A stretch of DNA of 64,000 bases, taken from contig JABBOT010000011.1 in the NCBI GenBank assembly GCA_016165875.1, positions 8,063,711-8,127,710 of the forward strand, written 5' to 3'. Under the pieces are notes generated by a model that was given only the letters and a program-made list of their open reading frames with translations, was not told where the DNA came from and ran no database searches. Position 1 is the stretch's first letter. The number at the start of each line of letters is the position of its first letter. Position numbers and translations under genes: made by a program. Source of the stretch: Acanthopleura granulata. Lineage: Eukaryota; Mollusca; Polyplacophora; Chitonida; Chitonidae. This document shows, in pieces, positions 1 to 10,109 of this stretch.

Positions 1-215
1 TGTAATAAACAGAAACTTTATTTAGACTCTGAGCTAAAATTTTATGATGAATCAGTTATGATTGTTAAAGACAAGAAATTTTTACGGGTTTTATTTGATA
101 GTAAATCATCTTTTATTCCCAATATAAAAATGCTTAAAGCTAAATGTTCAATAATAATAAATGTTTTGTCCAGCACCGACTGGGGTGTTATTAAATCTAT
201 ATCGTGCTCTGATGA
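1..215 (+). pseudogene. Nimb-like LINE reverse transcriptase, upstream part (split by nested LINE)
   Basis: Reads on plus as a degraded RT C-terminal (thumb/connection) region: the frame contains LYLDSELKFYDESV, KKFLRVLFDSKSSFIPNIK and STDWGV, matching the usual '(L)GLIFDSKLSFIPHIK...TDWG' block of I/Jockey-superfamily (Nimb-like) LINEs. The element is cut by the left window edge and by an RTE-like LINE inserted after about base 248. Its reading resumes at about 1750 with KLGYWSIIYG and then HPKGLRLSLVEFRTASVE, which is the next block of the same protein family. Non-functional. Clade assignment is from memory of the family and is tentative. Confidence 0.6.
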
Positions 216-248
216 CGACTAAATTGGGCTATTGATCTATCATTTACG
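216..248. repeat. 33-bp target-site duplication, left copy
   Basis: This 33-bp stretch (CGACTAAATTGG...CATTTACG) recurs at 1750-1782 with one mismatch (a/g), directly flanking the nested RTE-like LINE. It encodes the KLGYWSIIYG part of the host Nimb-like LINE, so it is target sequence duplicated on insertion. A further exact copy lies at 2519-2551. Confidence 0.7.
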
Positions 249-1749
249 ATTCCGAAGGAAGGGAAACAATCCTGTGACAACCACAGAGCAATATCATTAC
301 TGTCAAATGTGGGCAAGATATTAGTAAGGGTGCTGCTGAACCGCCTCACCAACTATCTTGAGCAGGGTCTTCAGCCAGAGAGAGTCAGTGTGGTTTTCGG
401 ACTGGGAGAGGTGGACATGATCCTTGCTGCTCGTCAACCTTTGTCGACCTGACAAATGCATTTGTCACGGTGAGTCGCGAGGGACTGTGGAAGATAATGG
501 CGAAGTTCGGCAGCCCTCCAGCCTTAGTTAATATGGTGCGACAATTCCACGAAGGTATGATGGCACGGGCCCTTGATGACGGAGAAATGTCCAGACAGTT
601 TCCAGTCAGCAGTGGCGTGAAACAAGGTTGCGTTCTTGCGCCTACGCTATTTTCTATAATGTTCTCGGCAATGTTATCAGATGCATTCTCTCCAGAACAC
701 CCTGGCATAGATATACGATGCCGCACAGATGGGAAGCACATGGCGCCTCAAGGCAACCACTAAATGCAGTTACAGCACTCTTCGTGACCTTCTCTTCGCA
801 GACCATTGTGCGTTAAATGCTTCCAGTGGTGAACAGATGCAACAATGCATGGACACATTTTCAACTGCTTGCAAGAACTTCGGTCTTACAGTAAGTACCA
901 AACAGACCGAAGTCATGTATCAATTTCCTCCAGGAGTTCAATATACTGAACCAAATATCGAGGTTAATGGCACAAAACTACATGCAGTTGACAACTTTAC
1001 ATATCTTGGCAGGTCCCTATCACGCTGTGTGCATGTCGACGACGAAGTCAACAAACGCATAGCTAAGCACTGCATTTGGGAGACTGCGTGCTACTGTATG
1101 GGACAGAAGAGGTAACTCGGCCGCAACTAATCTCAAAGTGTACAATGCGGTGGTCCTCACCACTCTCCTCCACGGCAGTGAAACCTGGACTGTTTATAGT
1201 AGACATGCAAGGAAGCTGAACCATTTTCACACCAAAAGCCTCAAAGATTCTCAAAACCCGATGGAAACAGAAGATCCCTGATACAGAAGTACTAGAGAGA
1301 ACCAATCTCCACTCCATCCACACTTTACTTCCACAGAGTCAAGTTGGCTGGGCTGGCCATGTGTATCGGATGTCTGACACCAGAATTCCGAAGCAACTCC
1401 TTTACGGGGAATTAGCGTCTGGCAAGAGAATAGTTGGAGGTGAAAGAAAACAGTTTAAAGACATCTTGAAGGCATTGTTAAAGTCCATCAACATAGACTA
1501 CGAGAACTGGGAAAACCTTGCCCTCGACCGTACAGTCTGGCGTAGAACAAACAAACCCGGAAAGAGAGTCACATATTCAATCTGCACAAAAAGCTAGGGC
1601 AGCAAACACTTCAACTACAGTGACCGTCTACAGATGTCCAACCTGTGGACGCTACTTCCGTGCCCGGATTGGATTAACAAATCACCTCCGGACACATTGA
1701 CTCCAATCAACTTTGAGAAGCTATGGTCACCGACGAACAACACTGCTGG
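249..1749 (+). mobile_element. 5'-truncated RTE-like non-LTR retrotransposon (RT + C-terminal C2H2), pseudogene
   Basis: The insert starts inside the reverse transcriptase (IPKEGKQSCDNHRAISLLSN; GFR.GR..DMILAAR-like at about 390-435) and continues with SGVKQGCVLAPTLFSIMFSA (about 610-670), the core block before the catalytic YADD region. The region around 720-830 is frameshifted and no YADD is left intact; the frame continues in a second plus reading (TEVMYQF..., NFTYLGRSLS). The 3' part gives LHGSETWT, GWAGHVYRMSD, and at 1635-1697 a C2H2 finger (CPTCGRYFRARIGLTNHLRTH) typical of the C-terminus of this non-LTR group. At least three frame changes make it dead. 5' truncation plus a target duplication fits target-primed reverse transcription. 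RTE-like is my best call; related clades are possible. Confidence 0.75.
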
Positions 1750-2500
1750 CGACTAAATTGGGCTATTGGTCTATCATTTACGGTTAAAAAATGCCTTAAA
1801 ATGCTGCATCTGGTCCATCCCAAAGGATTGAGGCTCAGCCTTGTTGAGTTTAGAACCGCATCAGTCGAATGTTTATACGTATAGCGTAATGAGCCATCTC
1901 TACATCACAGACGTATAAAACCCGGCTTTCAATATGCTACAAAGCTTAAGTTCATCCAGCAAACTCTGCCCACGACTATCTTTTCAGTCCATTATATTTG
2001 GATAAATATAAGAAATGTCCCAACATATCCCTTCGTTTGTTCTTTCTATCCATGGTCATGTAGAAGCTGACCGAAAGCTATTGCGCATAGCTCCAGTTTC
2101 CTTCCTGGGGTCACCTCTATGGCTTCTTCCACAACCTAAACTAATATTTGATCTACGTAAATACAACAAATCAGATACTAATTCTCTTATAATTCAGCAA
2201 AGTTTCATTGGAATTTAGGCCTGTTATTAGGATTATAAATTTATATATACTGATGGATCAAAAAATGGGGACAGGATTGCGTCTATGGCTGTCATCGAAC
2301 AGCCAGTCGCTTCTCTTCGTCTTCCATCTTCAATTTCTTTTCTGCCTAGGCGAGGGCAATGCTCCTGGGTTTATATGTGTTTTCTGGACATGCCAGTAAT
2401 ATGCAGTGGCTCTCTGTCTTACATTTTAGCAATAGCGAATAGTGAGTTGAAAACCTGTTGATTCTTCAACTGGTACCCTTACACAGAAAGTTGATTAAAA
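1750..2500 (+). pseudogene. Nimb-like LINE, RT tail and RNase H, middle part
   Basis: Continues the element begun at base 1. In shifting plus frames it reads KLGYWSIIYG, HPKGLRLSLVEFRTASVE, LYV.RNEPSL, then a linker, then an RNase H start IYTDGSK (about 2240-2262) followed by ASMAVIEQPVASLRLPSSIS, the pattern of the RNase H domain of I-clade LINEs. Several stops and frameshifts; not functional. The last recognisable piece before the 54-bp insertion is around LILQLVPLHRKLIK (about 2460-2500). Confidence 0.6.
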
Positions 2501-2554
2501 GACGAACAACACTGCTGGCGACTAAATTGGGCTATTGATCTATCATTTACGGTT
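2501..2554 (+). repeat. 54-bp templated insertion copied from the nested LINE 3' junction
   Basis: Bases 2501-2554 match 1732-1785 with a single mismatch. The copied block contains the last 18 bp of the nested LINE (GACGAACAACACTGCTGG) joined to 33 bp of target duplication plus 3 bp. It interrupts the RNase H reading of the host LINE, which resumes right after it. Confidence 0.75.
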
Positions 2555-3010
2555 CCACAATATTCTGCTGGATACCAAGTACTATTGAGACACAGTCGTA
2601 GACAGGGAGGCTAAAGCTGCCATTAATAAACCAGTGTCTACGGATTATATACATTATACTGAATTTAGGTAAAAAAAGTCCGAAAAATATTCGTTGCCTT
2701 TGGCAGGGTGCATGGGATAATAAACTATATACTATTCACTGTCGTTGGATATAATTCGTATTCACATAATATATCTCGACGAGATCAAGTAGTTTTAACG
2801 AGGTGACGTATTGGGCATTCTCGTTTAGGACATTTTTATCCAAGATAGGGGGCACTGTTCCCGAGTTTGTTGGATGTGATACCCAATGCAGCATCAAAGG
2901 TCCTGGCTGACGGTATAGACTTTGCTGACGGTCGGCAAAGTTTCTTGACAGTTGACAGATATTTGAATTATTTAACAGGGTCCATGCAGGCTCAGTCCTT
3001 AATTATTTAA
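2555..3010 (+). pseudogene. Nimb-like LINE, 3' remainder
   Basis: Reading resumes after the 54-bp insertion with IFCWIPSTIET (usual 'FCWIPSHIGI.GNE.AD'), then DREAKAAINKPVSTDY, and further on a degraded LSRLRIGHTR...C..C-like C-terminal region (around 2790-2900). The 3' limit is approximate; no clear poly(A) or target duplication was seen. Confidence 0.55.
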
Positions 3011-3780
3011 ATATACTGGGTTATACCATATGATATATTTCATTTTTATACGTTATATATGTATACACATTGTTGGAGATTATATATACACATGAATTTT
3101 AATATTGTGGTTTTCAGTTCTAACCCAAGTTTTGTTCTTTTAACTGGTTTTCAACACGTCCGTTTGTTCTATTTTCTTTTGTACGTTTTCACTCTCTCAA
3201 TAACCATCTACTGGTTTAACCGTGTTCTCGCGACAATACGGCCTAAATACTGTCGAAGTGACGTTAAGGTATGCTCATTTATTCATTCTCTTACCGGCTG
3301 TAAGACGATGGGATGGATGGCATACGATAGGCATATGGATTCTGCCTCTGCTGATTATTCTGATGTCCTCTTGGATGCTCATCGTGAACAACAGCAAGAA
3401 GAATTGCTCTGAATGGAGTGCATATCAACACCATGTCCTGTTCCCATGGCCCCTCTCTTTATTTGGAAGGGTGGCACACAACCGATATCATTACCCGATG
3501 GAGGACAAGGAGAGGGACTTGAGGGAATTGCTCTTTAAGGTGAAAATACTCTTGCGTCTGTCTCTTTCCTAATGGACAAGATTTCCTCTTGATTGTTGGG
3601 TGATAAAATATTCTGGAACATGTCTTTCTTATGGATATACAACTTCTTGGTTTATTATCACGAGGTTTCGATGTAGATACTAACATCGTTATCAAGTGAG
3701 TGAAATCAAGACATCAACACTCTTAAATATAGCAAGTAGAGATACAAGAGTCACCATCATCATGAGCACCCAGTAGTTAA
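3011..3780. other. Unassigned AT-rich stretch before the RING ORF
   Basis: Contains overlapping plus ORFs of about 117 codons (3059-3412 and 3222-3572) with hydrophobic stretches but no recognisable domain. They could be part of the neighbouring RING-carrying element or chance. No splice structure could be supported. Confidence 0.3.
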
Positions 3781-3828
3781 CAGGGACGCCATAGACAACA
3801 GAGACGCCATCCGCCAGCACGTGATGAC

Positions 3829-4218
3829 ATGCAGGTGATAGCTGTGATACACCGCCAAGACAAGGCCAAGGATTCTCCACCGGCATGGCGGTGTATCATA
3901 TGCTTGGATGCTAACCCCAACGCCTGCATGTCTCCATGCCCCCACGCCGTGATGTGCAGGATGTGTGTCAATTATTCTACTCTCAACGCCTGTCCCGAGT
4001 GCCGGGAAAGGATAGGAAGATTCGTCATATTTTTCTCGCACGGGGCAGGCAACTGCGAATGGCAGCACTTACTACCCCCATTTCAGGGCTACCCATGTCT
4101 TCAGAAGAGAATATTCAATCTGAGCACGATCTTTGTGTCCATGTATGTATATTTCTTTCTTTTTTGTGCTTGTTTATTGTGTATGAGCGTGATGAATGTG
4201 AGAATGCCTATAGCCTGA
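3829..4218 (+). CDS. Small RING-finger protein (C3HC4, IAP-type spacing)
   Basis: The 129-codon ORF has a complete C3HC4 RING near its N-terminus (about residues 22-60): C-I-I-C, eleven residues, C-P-H, AVM, C-R-M-C, eight residues, C-P-E-C. The C-x-H-x3-C-x2-C-x8-C-x2-C spacing matches the RING of inhibitor-of-apoptosis-like and related E3 ubiquitin ligases. All eight zinc ligands are present. The C-terminal part is hydrophobic (VSMYVYFFLFCACLLCMSV), possibly one membrane segment. The frame stays open a little upstream of the ATG, so the true start or an upstream exon is uncertain. It sits just before tandem modules and an element terminus (4313-5240), so it may be cargo of that element. Function inferred only from the RING. 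Confidence 0.5.
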   Translation: MQVIAVIHRQDKAKDSPPAWRCIICLDANPNACMSPCPHAVMCRMCVNYSTLNACPECRERIGRFVIFFSHGAGNCEWQHLLPPFQGYPCLQKRIFNLSTIFVSMYVYFFLFCACLLCMSVMNVRMPIA

Positions 4219-4312
4219 CAGTCAATGAGCCAGCAGACGACCAACTCCCGGATTTACCCGCCACGCGTGACGTCACAGGCCCTCACAAGTTCAAGGTCAG
4301 ACAAGCCCAGCA

Positions 4313-4945
4313 GGGGATTCTTCCAACTTTTTAAATTTTTGACTACGACAGGGAGTTGCCTACCATTCATCCCGTTCATTCATAACTTCAAAAAGAACTC
4401 TTCTACATTGATATATGTACATGCAGCAACACGTCCGGGGACTCCCCAAGACATTTTTTTTTTTACTTTTCAGGGCATTCCCTTCCTTTCATCCCGGTCA
4501 TTCATAACTCCAACCTGAACTCTATTACCATGTACATGTACAATACAGTGTACTGTCATGTACACGCTTCCTTACCATGTGGTAGTAACACATACAACAC
4601 AAACCGTACTCAATAAGCCCTACGGACAGTTTTTTTTTAAATTTTTTATTTAATAATTTAGGAACTGCCCACACTTCGTTCCTTCATAAGTTCAACCTGG
4701 GCTCTCTATACATGCATACATGTACATGTACGTACACAACAGCAGCACAGCAGGGATTCCCTTTTTTTGTTTTTTGTTTTTTTTTACTTTTTACTACGAT
4801 AGGGCATACCCACCCATTCATCGATAACTTCAACCTGAAGTCCACGAACACGTCCATATACTTTGTGTACAGTATATACATGGACTACCTTACTTATTAT
4901 GTCGTAACAACACATACAACACAAACCGTGCTCCGTGAACATCAC
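4313..4945. repeat. Four degenerate tandem modules of about 130-200 bp
   Basis: Each module opens with a variant of 'caggggattccc', runs into a T-rich stretch, then 'agggcattcccttc.ttcatc', 'cattcataacttcaacctgaa'-like text, and ends in palindromic 'tgtacatgtac' and 'acacatacaacacaaaccg' runs. Starts are near 4313, 4437, 4628 and 4751. The same 'ggggattccc' boxes recur in the inverted ends of the 32.88-36.48 kb element, which ties this stretch to that family. Confidence 0.5.
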
Positions 4946-5240
4946 CCCCATTTTTTAAAAAAAATTATTTCCTCTTCCAGAGCTTTCCACACCTTAACAC
5001 CAACACCCTTTTTTTCACAACGTTCACAACTGCTCCTCACTACATAAAAGCACCTCTTACTTATTATGTAATGAGGAGCTGCTCCTCTCTACATACAAGG
5101 AAGGAACCCTTCCTTATGTAGTGAGGAGCTGATCCTCGCACATAAAAGAATGAGCCCTTACTTATTATGTAGTGAGGAGCTGCCGCTCAATGCCCATAAG
5201 AATAACCCATGGGCGATCTAGGCCACGTCTTCCAATACTC
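4946..5240 (-). mobile_element. Terminus of an element related to the 32.9-36.5 kb inverted-repeat element
   Basis: Read on minus, this stretch begins 'ttcttatgggcattgag', then has three tandem modules of about 50-60 bp carrying CTACATAATAAGTAAGGG or close variants followed by 'ttccttccttgtatgtag', and ends with 'ggaaagctctggaagag'. The same order (ttatggg, cctcactacataataagt, ggttccttctttgta, ggaatgttctggaag) is found at 32884-33200 plus and 36150-36478 minus. The opposite end of this copy was not found; it may be degraded. Confidence 0.55.
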
Positions 5241-6956
5241 ACGCTATCAGTCCGTTTTTCGACGCGCAACGTGTTAGGTGTCGGCATATCGAACAGTTAC
5301 ATGTGGGGAAAGGCAATTCAGCTACGTGTGTTTATCAGGTCACCTCAATAAATATACTGCAAAGTCCGAGGCAAAACTTATTTTAAATCCAACTATTTAT
5401 AGATATGACTTGTGCAGGTTTTCGAGGACAAATTATAGTGTAAAAAAGACAGGGTGGACGCCCTTTGCCGGTATCTGTAACTGAGAGCGGGTTGGATATC
5501 GGCCTGAGCTACAGGGGGACGATTTCCCATCTAATTGCAAAGGATCCTCTAGAAACCTCTGCAAACATTACTTTGCTTCCAATACTGCTTTGAATTAATG
5601 GTGACGTTTTGATTTACCCTCAGGTGCTAAAGAACATCAACCAAACTTTATGCTTTGTTTTGTTTTTTTTTTTCGCACCCTACATTTGGCGACCTGTCAG
5701 ATTGATTCACTTATATAGTTATGATAATGAAATGTACCGTGTAACGGCAGTCTCTCTGACGCGGACAGAGTTTAATGGGTGTGGAAATTGACTCAGAAGC
5801 GTATCATTGTTGCGGAAATATTCTTCAGAATGGTGTCTAGACGTGTTGAAAGCCGATACTTCCCCTTTGCCTTAATGCCTCACTTGCATGGCTTTAAGCT
5901 ACGGATCTCGGTGGCTCTGTGCCAGACTATCACTTACTAAAGATAAAGTAATATCAACGTTAGTAAGACCTCCAACTAATTGACACGAGGGTGGCCGTTA
6001 TCTCCCTTTCAATCCAAAATTGAATACTACCGGAAAATGCCATAAAGGTTAAGAGACGGTTTTGTCACATCTGGGTACAATGGAAGAAATCAGTCTCCTG
6101 AAATTTGAGGCTTCATTAAAATAACCCTCTCCATGCCTTAATAGGCACGGTATGATTATTTTGCTGTATTTGTTCAAATGCAATCGTTTCATCTTTCATC
6201 CGTTGGAACACAATAAGCCGAAGACCGACATCTGTTTGTATAACATCACAGGAGCAAAGATTGGAATGTAACGATGGCAGTGTTACAGCTTATTACGGCC
6301 TGTTGAGAATTTACTTCAGTGACGGATTTGTGCCTGTGTTGATGTTTAAACAGAAGGATGTAACAACATCACTAGTTTCGAAAGGAATATGCAAGAAATT
6401 CATACAGTATTCATACATAAATGGTAAATAAAACTGGTAAACAGTTTTCAAAGAATGGCCTTCAATATAGGCCTACAGTCGAAGAAGAAGACTGCGCATG
6501 TTTTGTGCATGAAGTACACTTCATGGGCTGTCAAATACTCGAAATCCTGTTTTCATCACATTTAACACTTCTACACAGCAGCAGGAAAAACAATGCAACG
6601 GGACCAGGCCTCGGGAATGCTTAGTCCACATGTCATTTACACAGGAAGGTTAAAACTGCTCTAAACAAACCAGTACCAGTACAAATGTTGAGTAGTATTC
6701 TGGTATATTACCACTTTTCTCTACAATATATCTATTCCATGTAAATTTATCGTGAACAAGATTTTTGTTGTACTTGTAATTTTGGCTGGAAGTTAAATAA
6801 TGGCTGAAACACAGGTAATAAATTATAAACAATCATAATGTTAATTTGGGTGGGGGACAATGAATACTAACCCAGCACAATTTCTACAATAGTTAACATG
6901 TATATATAATGAACGACTCAAACACATGTCATATATTAATACACTAATACATCTTC
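5241..6956. other. No feature recognised
   Basis: AT-rich sequence with only short unconvincing ORFs. No splice-supported coding, no tRNA and no clear repeat was seen. Confidence 0.4.
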
Positions 6957-7115
6957 CTCTCCGGCCGTGTAAGGGAAGGTCTGTCAGCAACCTGTGGATG
7001 GTCGTGGGTTTTCCCCGGGCTCTGCCCGCTTTCCTCCCACTATAATCCTGGCCGCCGTGGTATAAGTGAAATATTCTTGAGTATGGCGTAAAACACCAAT
7101 GAAATAAATAAATAA
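6957..7115 (+). mobile_element. SINE, body and tail (headless)
   Basis: Shows the body common to the SINEs of this window: 'ggtctgtcagcaacctgtgg', 'tcgtgggttttccccgggc', 'cataatcctggccgcc'-like text, 'taagtgaaatattcttgag', 'ggcgtaaaacaccaatg', then (AAAT)n. The tRNA-derived head is missing, as expected for 5' truncation. Confidence 0.85.
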
Positions 7116-9540
7116 ACTAATACATCTATTCAAAAACAATATCCTGTGGAACTAACTATGGCTTCAACTAATAATGATTGTTAAAATCGAAAATGGAAAT
7201 AGTATAAGACATAGCAGATGTAGCTAACGAATTATGTTGTAATATATACCTTCCAAAATCTCACTGTACCTCGTGGAAGTCTGTATAACTTTGAAGAAAC
7301 CAAACAATATACGATCAGCAGTTAAAACAACCTGTTATTCATGTCGGAAAAGACAGCGTTTAAATAAATTTTTACACTGTAAGTAGTTTTAGGCACCCAG
7401 ACATTTGCAGATACCGGTGTTTTGTAAAGGGCTGCATGTAAATACCTGTATCCGAGATGTTTTTTAATAATACAGAATTTGTGAAGACCTGGAAGAAAAA
7501 TTAGAGAGAAGATGATATACAATATGTCTGCGATTCAATGCAACTGCAAGATTTTGTACATAAAGTCTTATTGTGAACTGGGATGAGACTTTTCCGCGGA
7601 TGTCCGACTTTTTCAAGCGAAAATTATGACTCTTGAAATTTTTAAAAATTTGTAACAAAAATTGGGGGAGGGGGAGGGTTCGTTTGCGGTGCGTCAGACC
7701 TTAGTTTTTGTCTGTCTGCAAAACAACCTGAGCATAGCGAAGCCGACGAAGGGATTGACCCAGTGACGTTGCTTTACTCCTTTCACGCAAAACTTCTTCA
7801 CCCCGGACGCATATCCCTTCATTTAGTTGTAGTCGAAATTGAGAACCCTTGAAATGAGGGGGCGTTGGGAACAGGGTATATACTGACCATTTTACGACAT
7901 CGTTGGCTATCACGACTACCATGTACGTACAGGTACTTTAGCATATCCGCTTTGCAGCACCGTGCAACGGTAACTATATGTGCACATTAGCACTGCGAAT
8001 TTTCTCGACCAGAAAGACGAAAACCATGCTCGTTTGAGAGATAAAGAGGCAGGGATTAAAATTTTGCGTCAAGTGGGCATGGCTGGAAAAAGACTGTATT
8101 ACTCACTACTCGTGCGGAGACTTACGTTTTCGCAAGAATCGGACAATAGAAAAGTTGATGTGCTGGTAAAGCCATGATCAATTACGGAACCAGAGGTGCA
8201 AGGACAATCGTGGAATACTTGCACACACGAGAGCACATAGGCTGGTTGACCAAATGGTAGTTGTTATGTTGGCTGTGCTTTCTGGTTTGTCTTTTGTTTG
8301 TTTTAATCTTACTGCCAATCCATGTGTGAACCAAATAATGTGTTACAACAACATCGTCAAAGTAAGTTAGTCCAAAATACGTGTAAATTATGTCCTAATG
8401 TTTCGATTGTAAAAGGATAATTAATAAATATTCATGCAGGCTGCTTGTTTGTTTTACTTTACTTTACAAGTTCATGAGAAACTAACATTTAACAGAGACA
8501 CAATTTCCTCAGTTGATATCAGTTAAGGTGTTATTTGGTGAGAAAACTCAGCTTACCATTCCCCCAGTAATTTAACACAAGCCTGTTTTGAGTCTTCTAA
8601 TATTGACACTTCGTGATATTCCCGCAAATGATTTGAAACATTATGCATAATCAGAATTTTAGTTCTTATTTTTCAACAAAGCCCTTCTGGTGGTTTTGGA
8701 TTTTAGAAATTTTACAGTGTTTGAATGGGCCATTCATTATTTTATATGCTTCTTTCCGATTCTTTACAAGTTAAATCAATAAATCGTGAAAACATAGCTC
8801 CACACTTTATTGTTTTCTCTTATTTCTAAAATATAAATGCAGGGATCATAATATATATACGCAACAATGTATCTACACCACATTGTTATTAGCTACATTC
8901 ATTTAGGAGCCACAATCCATGTTAATAGTAAATCTATATTTCCTTTCTTGAACAAAAAGTTGTGTAGATCGAACTACGCCTTGCCGTCTTGGATGCAAGG
9001 ATTAACACATGTCCCAGGACAGATACCTGCAGCTCATCGTGCATCGCCTGCTGTGTCTTCAACACCACTGATTTCGGTCAGCGATCGAAAACACAATTCA
9101 AAGATGGGTTTATTTTGTCATAGTTTTAAAGGCTTAGTTGGAATTCATATGGACACTGCTTTATGTAATTTTAATTGGAGAAAGTTTAAGGTTTGTGATT
9201 CTGGATGGGGTGAGCCGATGCTTTCCAGTTTGAATTGTCACGATATCGATGGGATGCGGAATGGTCCAAATGGGGCTTAAAGATTGATTAGTTCATTGGC
9301 ATGTTTATACCAAAGAAAAATCCTGTTTTAAATTAATATTGTAGGTATATGTTTATTTCCCAGGTAATGGTTCTGGGAGTGATCGCTGAGTATAGTCTAT
9401 CATTGAGTAGGCCATTGTTCTTGTAGATTTGTCTAAAGAACTGGCTAAAAACAAGAAGTCGCTTGATAGTTGGATGCGCTACAGATTTTTTTACTACGGT
9501 TTCATTTGTTCACAGTGGAAGTCAACCTTCCAGGCCAAGG
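7116..9540. other. No feature recognised
   Basis: Low-information AT-rich sequence. The longest ORF (8867-9280 plus, 137 codons) has no recognisable domain and no sign of constraint. A purine-rich run lies near 7660-7680. Confidence 0.35.
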
Positions 9541-9734
9541 GAATTGTATAGAAGGCACATCAGTCTGAAAATCACAGAAAGAATTAAAGAGATCCTTGCT
9601 GTTCTACGTCAAAAAAATATCAGATGATGAAAGAGCAAGAAAGCACAGAATTTGGATGAAACTTCTTCTCAAAGTCTAACAGAATAAGCTGATTTTGTTT
9701 TTTTTTTTGTTTGTTTTTTTTACCAGTCTTCTCT

Positions 9735-10105
9735 CTCCATGTTAAAGAGCTATGTGTGCTTTTTCCAGTCAAAACAGCCACTTATTCTGAAAATTCATGA
9801 CAGGATAGACGAATTCTGTCGAGATTTTCTTGGCTGCTTTGCAAAACCAGTACTTATTCCCCCAAAACAAATAGATTTGAAGGATTTGAGGGTTGATGAG
9901 AGCCTTCTGGAAGAATGAGGATATATTCATTGGAGTTGGCGCAAAGGAAATTGTAACCTCCGCTCATAAATGTGGTCAAACTTGTGTAGAGTTCATGGAA
10001 AACGTGAAGGTGGCACATAAAACTTGTGCACAATATTTTCAAAGGAAACTACCTTTGATGTTATCAACGATCCTGTTGACACAAATCCATGTTTAAACTA
10101 AAGCG
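9735..10105 (+). pseudogene. hAT-type transposase-like remnant
   Basis: In shifting plus frames this gives FQSKQPLILKIHDRIDEFCR, then AKPVLIPPKQIDLKDLRVDE, then an open stretch (9893-10096) with IFIGVGAKEIV and CVEFMENVKVAHKTCAQYFQ, ending near KLPL. The order 'T.QP..P.L...L..L...F.K......K..K.DV.......GF.AK.I......EFR' is what I recall of hAT-derived proteins widespread in invertebrates. Frameshifts show it is inactive. Assignment tentative. Confidence 0.35.
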
Positions 10106-10109
10106 AAAT

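Noticed and set aside
216..2551. The repeated 33-54 bp as long terminal repeats
   Set aside because: The block encodes part of the host LINE and flanks a non-LTR element, so target duplication explains it better.
8867..9280. 137-codon plus ORF as a gene
   Set aside because: No domain, no splice context and ordinary AT-rich surroundings.
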